The position numbers were made by a program, and so were the translations under genes. The notes under the pieces are model-generated. The model searched no databases. It was not told the DNA's origin and was given only the letters and a program-made list of their open reading frames with translations. Shown in pieces: positions 56,513-64,000 of a DNA stretch of 64,000 bases (its first letter is position 1; each line of letters starts with the position of its first letter). Source of the stretch: Botryosphaeria dothidea (lineage: Eukaryota > Ascomycota > Dothideomycetes > Botryosphaeriales > Botryosphaeriaceae); the NCBI GenBank assembly GCA_011503125.2, contig WWBZ02000008.1, positions 1 through 64,000 of the forward strand, given 5' to 3'.

Positions 56513-57440
56513 AGAGCCGCTTCAAGTACTTGCACGTAGAAAATACCCGGCGGTCACGGCCTGATAAGCGCCGAAGAAGCCATCCCGTGTAATCTTTCTC
56601 GGGTAATTTCCCGCTCCCTCATTCTCCGCGACCATGGCACGGGATCATAAAGTGTCTACGGCAGGCGCAGCGGCTAGTTGCGCCGAGCCTCCGGAAGGCT
56701 ACCCCGCCGCCCTACCCACACATTGATATGGGTCCTGTTTCAACCTCGTCTTTGTTGGCAAGAGAGATGAAAAACAAAAGACCAAATGGGAGTGCCTCAA
56801 TGAACGATGAACATTATTAATAAGCGAGTATCCAGCGCTTTGAAACAGCTTTATGCATCAGAGGTTGTATTATGAGTGGGAGCAGGATCGCGATGAGAAG
56901 GAAATGCTGTGCTGTAACAGATAGGAGCCCTTTGGCACTGTCATTCAAGACCTCTGGCGTCCCCTCCGGCACCACTACCAGTAACGATCTTCATATCCTC
57001 TCAAGCTGCTGATTCTGCGACGTATGCCCGATTGTGGGGCTACTTCTGGCTGTCACTGGCCTGCCGTATCATGTGGAACAGTATCCAGATTTCTATATAC
57101 ACAATCCCGTATTATAGCTGTCTGCAATAGTTAAGGTAAGCTAAACTATAAGGCAACCAAGGCAACAGGTCACGCACGAGGCAACGGCTATTCTAATGTT
57201 CTATCGCTTAACTCAAGCCATGAACAGCCTATTTCTATTTATTAAGACGACCAACATACGATCAACCTTCTCTATTTGGTAACCTCGTCGACAGACCGGT
57301 ACGTATTGGTAGATTCTAACAAAAAGAGCTTCCTCAAGCATAGGCAAGGCCGTGTCTGGATCCGAAACACCCTTCTTCCATCCTTGTCCACCTTCTCTCC
57401 GAAATGCTCTACCTCCATACACCTATCCTTATCCTTGCAC
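56513..57440. other. Intergenic region upstream of the regulator
   Basis: About 0.9 kb of un-RIPed sequence between the 3' end of the arylsulfotransferase-family gene and the start of the regulator. Small overlapping frames near 57213-57527 show no domain. The regulator's promoter should lie here; I see no clear TATA or operator. Confidence 0.5.
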
Positions 57441-59180
57441 TCACTGCCTGCGGCCCCTCGCAAAGCGTCCAAAGATATATCCAGCTCCCGCTATAATGCA
57501 AACCTGAAGAAGTGCGTTAAGCCATAGCATATCTCTTCCAGGCATGTAATCTAGCTCGGACTCCAACGCAATCGTATTAGAGTCGAGCCAGTGTACTTGC
57601 TGGATTGTGCAATGTGAGAGACTACAGGCGCTCCTTAGAGAAACCGGTGGTATAGTAGTCGACCGGACTGCCGATCGTCCAAGAGGCTGCCCCTCCTTAT
57701 CAACTCCTTCTATGAAACCTGCGGCAATATATTCCGGAATCTCAACATGTGTTTCAAAGCCGTTCTTCTCTACTGTTCTTAGGAATATTCCCTCGCCGCC
57801 TACCGGCTCTACCGCGTAAACCTTCCATAAGGCAACCTTAGTAGCTCCATTCCAGCTTACGTATAAGTGGGTAGGACTCGACTCGTTGAATGCATAGATA
57901 TGCACGTCTGGATCAGAGCGAGGCTGCCCTCGCCACGGCGATTTCGTTATACGGTAGGCGAGCGTTTCTGTATCTCCGAAAGCAACGTCCAGAACCCGCT
58001 TACCCGCTTCGAATTCGCTGAACTCTGCGATAGCGCCCCAACTCACGAAACGGTTATCGTTTGGGAGAACTTGTAAGCTTCCCTGCTGGCGAGCCAAAAC
58101 GCCAGAGCGAGGGTAATAATACTCCTCCAGAAGCCGGGCTGAAAGTGGTGAAGAGTGCTGGTCCAGCTCAAGGAATATGGCTGATGAGGTATCCTGCGTT
58201 TGGTCTACTCCGTTCCATCCGTTATTGAACAGAGAGATCTGAAGCTTTCCAGGAGCGCTTTCGCGAATCCTCGCGTCATGCTGGGCGGAGAAGTTAAAGT
58301 CTGTAAGTCTGACCGACGAGTTTTTGCCACCAAGGCGCCAAACAATCGAACCATCTTGACCCGACACCCTGTACACGCAGTTGGTATGGCGGGCGGAGAC
58401 CAAGTAGTCTCCGTCACGGAATCGATCGACTGAGTTGATATGGCTACGAGTGCGTCAGCTTCTACGGGAATCATTATCCTTTGCCAACGATCTTACAAGT
58501 AGTCAAAGGGTCTAAAAGACGAGCGGCCGGCCGCATCCTCCTCATCCGGCCAGAGAGCGCTCTCAGAAAAGGGGATGTGATTGGTAGCTCTCCAGTCAAA
58601 CATCACGTCCCCTTTCTCTAGGTCGATTTGCTGAAAGATGCTATTCTGGACCCAGCCGAGCCCATCGGATATCCCAAAGGAGCTTAAGTCGCCTTGGACA
58701 GCCGTCGACTTTGTGATGATAGCCTTCGCGCCTTCAAGTATTTGAAACTCATGGAAGTCTAAAGCGACGTCGCTAGTATCGGACTCGATAGTAGCGTAAC
58801 CCTGATATGAATCGTCCAACAGGATAACTTGTCCTTGGCCGCGACCGGTTTCAGACTTTCCGCGGAAGACCGATAATATCTGCGACCCGTTGCCGAGCTT
58901 ATGAGGTTTCAAGTCGAAGTAACCCAAATTAGCAGAGTTTGCGGTGTAGCCCGACCAAACCAGTTGCTACCCGCATGATTAGTTTCCTCATTAGGAATAT
59001 GATTTCCGGTGTGCTCACGCCATCTTCGTCGTAGATGTATGGTGCGTACTGACACGCTCCACCCCAGGTCCCGAAGAACCAATAGTAATCGCCAGTGTGA
59101 TTCCCCAGCTCGTTTGTCCGAACGTCGAGCCTCGGCACCAAGAGGTCAGGCCGCTGATCGGTAATTAAATACGGTATCAC
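57441..59180 (-). CDS. Arylsulfotransferase-family membrane protein (Arylsulfotran_2)
   Basis: Three exons can be set with confidence: 59180-59019, 58966-58497 and 58443-57441, with introns of 52 nt (59018-58967, GTGAGC...TAG) and 53 nt (58496-58444, GTAAGA...TAG). All phases agree and the joins restore family motifs: YIYDEDG+QLVWSGY and FDY+FHINSVDRFRDGDYL. RPDLLVPRLDV near the start and SARHTNCVYRVSG, WRLGG are also typical of PF14269, a beta-propeller-like family named for bacterial arylsulfate sulfotransferases; the substrate in fungi is unknown. The C-terminus (MLWLNALLQVCIIAGAGYIF, then RFARGRRQ) is a likely membrane anchor. At least 544 residues are visible. One or more 5' exons (signal peptide) are missing: the frame closes just upstream of 59180 and a short candidate first exon near 59265-59220 is uncertain. 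Confidence 0.85.
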
Positions 59181-59685
59181 TCCTCAAGATTTCTGTCCGA
59201 TTGACTTACTGAGATGAACGATGTGCATTTCATTGCGAGCGTCGTGAACATTCAGCTTCGCATCAAACGATCAGCTTTTATATCATCTTTCCAGAGCGGT
59301 CAATCGGTACTTTTAAAAGCCCTGCTCGAGGGCATGTTCTACAAGCCAAAGAGCGGCCAAGAGCATTTCGTGACTCGATCAATGCATTCTCACCTTGAGG
59401 ATGGGATAGGCTAAGTGAGTTTGGCAAAACTCAACGTAATCTCTCTCCGGCTTGAGCCTAAAAGTTTGAAAAACTCGTCCACGTGTTTCCAAAATCGCCG
59501 CCGCCGTGAAACTTTAATAGCCTAGTGAAACTCTTTATTAAGTCACGCAAACTTTCAGCGATGGTTAATGACGTACAGACAAGATGCCCTCCGGTAGCAT
59601 CCTACCGAGCGCAATATAATTGACTGCTCTCCCTTGCTGGTTATATGATATGTATCTCCAATGGAAAAACTTCTGTTTCTACATC

Positions 59686-60020
59686 ATGCGAATCAACACG
59701 GTGACTAGAATCGCCATCTGCTTGCTTCTTGGCGTCGCCAGCGCTGCCCCTATTTCCCCGAACCTCGAGGGAAGGCATGCCAACAAGCCCGCTTATATCT
59801 ACACCCAAAAGCAGAAACAAGTAAGTCCATCAAAAGGGAGTCTTGGAAAAATTGTTTCCCGGCTAATATGCGTGAGTGGGCGCCAAAGGCGAAGACCGGC
59901 GATTTCTCTCTTCTTGAAGTTGAGAAAAGGGCGCTTCAGGTGCTTCGTACCTTTTTACCGCTCGAAGAACCAAGCAACGAGAAGAGGTCAGAGCTTGTTG
60001 AGGTTATTTCGCCTCACTGA
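59686..60020 (+). CDS. Small secreted protein, 92 residues, two exons
   Basis: Exon 1 (59686-59820) encodes a clear signal peptide: MRINTVTRIAICLLLGVASA, then APISPNLEGRH. A GTAAGT donor at 59821, a GGCTAATATG branch-like site and a GAG acceptor at 59876 define a 56-nt intron. Exon 2 (59877-60020) continues in phase from WAPKAKTGDF to a TGA stop. The mature part has no Cys and contains two EKR dibasic sites (VEKR, NEKR) of the kind cut by Kex2, leaving a 19-residue segment between them. No family is recognised. It could be a kexin-processed peptide precursor or an effector-like protein; both are inference. An earlier upstream Met would bury the signal peptide, so 59686 is preferred. Intron choice is the main uncertainty. 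Confidence 0.55.
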
Positions 60021-61502
60021 AAGAGTTGTATATTAGGTATTTCGGGGAGGAATACTTGTTCCGCTAGCCATCTCTTTTGGCGGCCCAGAAGATGAGCAAA
60101 CTCGGATCCATGTCTTCTCCCCGATGACAAGGGGTTCGAAGGGAATTTTCTACAGACAGCCCAAGTGACATTACGCCTGGAGATGGGTCGTCAAATATAC
60201 GGTCTCTTCGATCATGTAAATCTCTCATAGAATCCCTCTTACCAAAATGTTAAGATCTAAGCCGTACGACCTCGCGAGTTCTACCAGAGTCTGCGTAAGC
60301 CCCTTCGATTGACCAGAGAGGCGGTATAGGTGGTGAAGACGTAGGCAGAGCTGTCTCGGTCGATCTTGGCTGAGTTTGCTGACAAGCTGGCTGGTGAGAG
60401 ACCCAGGGCCATTTCGGCAGCGACGCGCATCCTCGACGGCATTGGACTCGCCCAGCAGCTTGTCCACGCTTCCCTCGGCGCTTTGGATATCCGTCATGCT
60501 CCGGGCACGAGGGCATGCCCGCGACGTCGCATTGACGAAGAAAGAGTTGTGATTTGAGCTGCGAGTGGCTGGCAGTGAAGATAAGGGTAGGAACAAAGGA
60601 AAGAAAGTTTCGCGGGATGATGCCGTGTGTTCCGGCCGCCAGGATCATGCGCATGCATACCGCAAGCAAGAGGGCGATGCGACTAAAGTCCGGCTTGCCA
60701 GCGCTATGTCACCCAATTGGTTGATTCAGAGATCATTGCAATCGAATAGTTGCTGGCACCGGGTTGTGAGTGCAGCAACGACGGTGGGCTGAGGAGGAGC
60801 CGCGGCTCATGACTTATTCTGCAACCTTGGTTGGTCGATCAGCACAGCAAACCCCACTCGTTCAACTACTCCTTTGTGTTTCGTGTCAGGGTGGTGAGTC
60901 GTGGACAAAGGCGAAGGCGATCAACCCGAGAGTCTCGGCTTGGGCACATCCTATCCACACCCATCCCACCGTAAAACCACCGAGCCTTTAACCGGTTGCC
61001 CCGATAACTTACTTCTTAGCCCAATTGCATCTATTCCATGACTTTGGAAACTTGTAACCGCCTTGACCACCCGTGCATCCGGCCTCCATTGCTTCTTTGT
61101 GATTCTGACAGTCGACGTTAATCTTGCTACACGGATCGTTGAGCAGGAGGCTTGACTTGGTAACTACTATCGACGATGGAGACCCTGCATTGAGTAAGAT
61201 TGCCTAGTGTATTATAGTCTAAACGACGCTTAAGAATTCTGCGGATACGAAAGACTTGGCGTACGCATAGATAATAAAGGAGTGTCTCTAAAGCCCTGCC
61301 AACTGCCGATTTTGGCAAGCGTGCATGGACTGTATGCTGAATCAGGGCTCCGGACGGCGGGCGGACGAAGGCTCGGTCAAATTCGTCCGGACCGCGTGGT
61401 CCCGCAAGGTCGTGGTTGAGGACGCGCAGATGTGACGTCGTCCAGGAAGGCTATTTAACCGTCTGACCACACCATCTTGTATTTGCAATCCTCCAAAGAA
61501 AT
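60021..61502. other. Intergenic, no supported gene; promoter of the P450
   Basis: About 1.5 kb of normal composition. Overlapping frames at 60225-60669 (minus) and 60366-60557 (plus) have no domain, signal peptide or splice logic that I can support. The last 60 bp hold a TATA-like CTATTTAAC (about 61451-61459) some 45 bp upstream of the P450 start. Confidence 0.55.
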
Positions 61503-63185
61503 ATGCTTCCTCTGAACCGAATTAGTCTTGGAGTGGCGTTGGTGGCGTCGGTCCGGCCCGCCGACATTCTCAGCTCCACAGAACGTGCGCTAACAGCAAG
61601 CAGGTAGTTTGCTGGCTCGTCGGCACCGCCATCTACAATATCCTCGCCCATCCTCTGCGCCGCTACCCCGGACCGTGGTTCAATGCCATCTCGCGCATCC
61701 CATATACCATCAGCCTAGTGCGGGGACGCAATCCGCAGTACATCAAGTCCCTGCACGATGTATACGGGCCGGTGGTTCGCATCAATCCAAACGAGCTCAG
61801 CTACATCGACGGCCAGGCCTGGCGCGACATCTACGCGCTGCGTCCCCACGGCAAGGAGAGCTTCGAGAAGGACCCGGTCTTCGAGGGCCCCGACTTTGTC
61901 GGCGAGAACGGCGTCGCCCGGGCCAAGGGCGACGCCCACCACGGCCGCGTGCGGAAGACTTTCTCGCACGCCTTCTCCGAACGTGCGCTGAAGGAGCAGG
62001 AGTCCATCTTCCAGGCCTACGTCAACCAGATGGTCGAAAATATCCGCCGCCGCCTCGATGCGAGCGACAAGGCCATCACCATCTGCATCTCCGATCTCTA
62101 CAACTTCACCACGTTCGACATCATGGGTGACCTGGCCTTTGGAGAGCCGCTTGGCCTGCTCAACAGCGGCTCGTACACCGAGTGGGTGGAGGCCGTGTTC
62201 GACAACTTCAAGCTTGCCGTTTTCGGCCAGGTGCTGCGGGCCTACCCCGTTATGGACGCGCTCTTCCAATTCCTCCTGCCGGCGAGCCTGCAGGAGCAGC
62301 GCAAGAAGCAGCAGCTCTTCACCACGGAGCGCGTCGACAAGCGCCTTGCGCGGAAGACCGACCGCCCAGACATCTGGACGTACGTCATGAAACAGGAGGC
62401 CAGCAACCCACTCACGCTGCCGGAGATGTACAGCTCTGCAAGCACCTTCATGCTGGCGGGCACTGAGACAACCGCCACGCTGCTCAGTGGTCTCACCTAC
62501 CTACTTCTGAAGAACAAGCCCGTCCTTGAGAAGCTGCTGGCCGAAATCCACACGGCGATCAAGACAGATGCGGACATCACTATGCAGAACCTGGTTCCCC
62601 TTCGCTATCTCAACGCGTGCATTGAGGAGGCTCTGAGATTCTATCCACCGGTGCCTTGTCCGCTGCCGCGCGTCGTGCCTAAGCAGGGTGCCGCCATCTG
62701 TGGAAAGTGGGTTGCAGGCGGAGTAAGTTTTCCTGATGACGTATTGGCTAGAGATGCGCTAACGGATCGTGGTAGACGATTGTGGCTGTGTGCAACTACG
62801 CGGCCAACCATTCGCAGGACAACTTTACCTTGCCGGATGAGTTTATCCCCGAGCGGTGGCTGGATGACCCACGCTTCGCTTCGGACAAGCGGGCGGCCTT
62901 TCAACCATTTTCGTATGGCCCCCGCGGCTGCCTGGGCAAGACGTGAGTTTACCTACCGAACGATGGCATCCGGTGAACATACCTGGCGATCTCTTCCGCT
63001 AACATCACATATTATGTAGACTCGCCTACCACGAGATGCGTCTGATGCTAGTCAAGCTGCTTGTCAATGTCGACATCGAGAGCCTAGGCGGGGACTCGGA
63101 GACTTGGATGGACCAGCGCATCTTCGCGTTATGGGAGAAGCCCCAGCTGAATATTCGCGTTAAGCGCCGCGAACTTTCCGATTAG
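61503..63185 (+). CDS. Cytochrome P450, CYP65-like
   Basis: Four exons are proposed: 61503-61550, 61604-62722, 62776-62942 and 63020-63185, about 499 residues. Introns at 62723-62775 (GTAAGT...GTAG) and 62943-63019 (GTGAGT...GTAG) are secure, and their phases restore VAGG+[13 protein letters not shown] and GCLGK+TLAYHEMR. The first exon is less sure because its donor would be GTCCGG, but it yields a fitting N-terminal anchor (LGVALVAS+[11 protein letters not shown]) followed by the proline hinge YPGPW. Also visible are the I-helix AGTETTAT, K-helix EEALR, PERW and haem loop [11 protein letters not shown]. The opening [23 protein letters not shown] and the pre-helix-C region resemble CYP65 enzymes such as fungal metabolite hydroxylases. 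It would be an ER haem monooxygenase needing a P450 reductase; the substrate is unknown. Confidence 0.9.
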
Positions 63186-63401
63186 CCACGTGTTGCGCTG
63201 CTTAGTTGATGACTTTATTCTCTTTCACTCAAAGTAGAGTCAACTTATAGTTGCTAAAAGTCTGTATAGAAGTACGGCAGCAGACGGACTATGGCCTTCC
63301 GCAAGTCGCTAGTCCCTTCCAATTATTTCCAAAGTCAACCATAGCTCCACCATATAAGAGCCATCAAGCGATTTGGATAAATCCCACGGTTCCTAGTAGC
63401 A
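63186..63401. other. Short convergent intergenic region
   Basis: 216 bp between the stop codons of the P450 (plus) and the dioxygenase (minus). It should hold both 3' ends. No further gene is seen. Confidence 0.6.
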
Positions 63402-64000
63402 CTATCCTTCCACACCGACCTCAAAGTCCACATACGCCATGCCACAAATCCACTCAAGGACAGGCTCGTACAACAGCAACTTGGCTTTCTCCCCTCCCAT
63501 AGCTCCAGACATAGCCACGTAGTTCAACACTTCATGCCCGCCATGCCCAGCTTCCTTCTCCACCTCCTCATACGTGAGGCCACGGAGCCAGTCGCTATCG
63601 CCGTCACAGTAGTGCTTCAGGAACTTGCGGTCCCACTCAGCATTGATCAGCGGATGCGCCGAGTTCAACGGATACTCGTTCTTCCTCGCCATCTCCATCT
63701 CGTACTCGTCCAGCTCCACAAACAGCCTCGGATGCTTCTCCAGCACACCAGGTCCAAACGTCTGATACTCCTTCATCTTGGCCAAGAACGGATCGCGCGG
63801 ATCCTCGCCCGCCTGGCCGGGGCTCCAGTACGGCGGCCAGTGCGACAGGCCGCCGGTGCACAGGAAGGCCACGCGGCACGCGTCCGGCAGCGCTTCGGCC
63901 GCGCGGCGCACCGCCTCGCCGAGCGCGAAGGCGCGCGAGTAGCGCATCAGCGGCGGCGTGAACACGTTGATGTAGACGGGCACGACGCTGACGTCGGCCG
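63402..64000 (-). CDS. LigB-type extradiol ring-cleavage dioxygenase, 3' part
   Basis: The frame enters from the right edge (ADVSVVPVYINVF) and ends at the stop at 63402, so about 199 C-terminal residues are visible and the N-terminus with the first iron ligands is outside. Motifs of class III (LigB/PF02900) enzymes are clear: RYSRAFALGEAVRRAAEALP, then CTGGLSHWPPYW, whose His is the catalytic base in the family, followed by LTYEEVEKEAGHGGHEVLNY and an alternating hydrophobic C-terminus. These non-haem Fe(II) enzymes open catechol-type rings with O2. The gene converges on the P450. Which aromatic substrate it uses cannot be told from this part. Confidence 0.85.
   Translation of the reverse strand, partial: ADVSVVPVYINVFTPPLMRYSRAFALGEAVRRAAEALPDACRVAFLCTGGLSHWPPYWSPGQAGEDPRDPFLAKMKEYQTFGPGVLEKHPRLFVELDEYEMEMARKNEYPLNSAHPLINAEWDRKFLKHYCDGDSDWLRGLTYEEVEKEAGHGGHEVLNYVAMSGAMGGEKAKLLLYEPVLEWICGMAYVDFEVGVEG

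Noticed and set aside
60225..60669. Two overlapping minus-strand frames and a plus-strand frame
   Set aside because: None has a recognisable motif or a credible intron, and start codons are weak. Kept only as unassigned intergenic DNA.
1..64000. CRISPR array, prokaryotic operon or phage
   Set aside because: The telomere, spliceosomal introns and fungal transposons show a eukaryotic nuclear chromosome. No regularly spaced repeat array with unique spacers was seen.

Overview
This window is a chromosome end of a filamentous ascomycete (Pezizomycotina). The evidence is twenty TTAGGG-type telomere repeats at base 1, about 50-nt GT-AG introns in the genes at the right, a Zn2Cys6 regulator, a fungal P450, and repeats that carry the mark of repeat-induced point mutation (RIP). 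In the mutated stretches CpA and TpG are almost absent and TpA is in excess, while CpG survives. Because ATG contains TpG, start codons have been removed wholesale, and CAG, CAA and TGG have become stops. Gene finders therefore see almost nothing across more than 40 kb that is in fact full of recognisable decayed elements. No species is claimed.

Layout. 1-120: telomere. 121-2982: a LINE (called LINE-A1) cut off inside its reverse transcriptase by the telomere and carrying a SINE. 2990-6600: two tandem decayed copies of an OrsD-type zinc-finger gene with palindromes upstream. 6676-11820: full-length decayed LINE of a second family (LINE-B1). 11817-13591: left-facing piece of a chromovirus (LTR plus gag). 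13653-13969: solo LTR. 14010-15419: an uncharacterised gene. 16117-17250: 5' piece of LINE-B2. About 12.77-16.47 kb is an island that escaped RIP.

17250-53700 is one nest. It collapses to a single left-facing LINE-A (LINE-A2) of about 5.5 kb, split by a SINE, LINE-B3 (18261-23391), a 478-bp-LTR chromovirus called Chr-1 (25931-46988), another SINE, and a 372-375-bp-LTR chromovirus called Chr-3 (49500-52743). Chr-1 is itself split by LINE-B4 (27706-32847), a SINE, a 232-bp-LTR gypsy element called Gyp-2 (37669-44052) and a further SINE. Most junctions are fixed by target-site duplications read directly from the sequence.

53.7-64 kb is gene-bearing, non-mutated DNA: an AflR-like Zn2Cys6 regulator split by a complete 504-bp non-autonomous hAT element, an arylsulfotransferase-family membrane protein, a small secreted protein, a CYP65-like P450 and a LigB-type ring-cleaving dioxygenase running off the right edge. 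They could be part of a catabolic or secondary-metabolite cluster at the border of the repeat zone, but no backbone synthase lies in the window.

The most notable observations are: (1) a left-facing, apparently spliced coiled-coil reading frame between the chromo-integrase and 3' LTR of Chr-1, antisense to the element; (2) a tRNA-derived SINE family with five copies whose 3' end matches the 3' end of LINE-B, which implies a SINE-LINE partnership; (3) the hAT insertion that disrupts the regulator; (4) RIP boundaries that fall inside repeats instead of at their ends.
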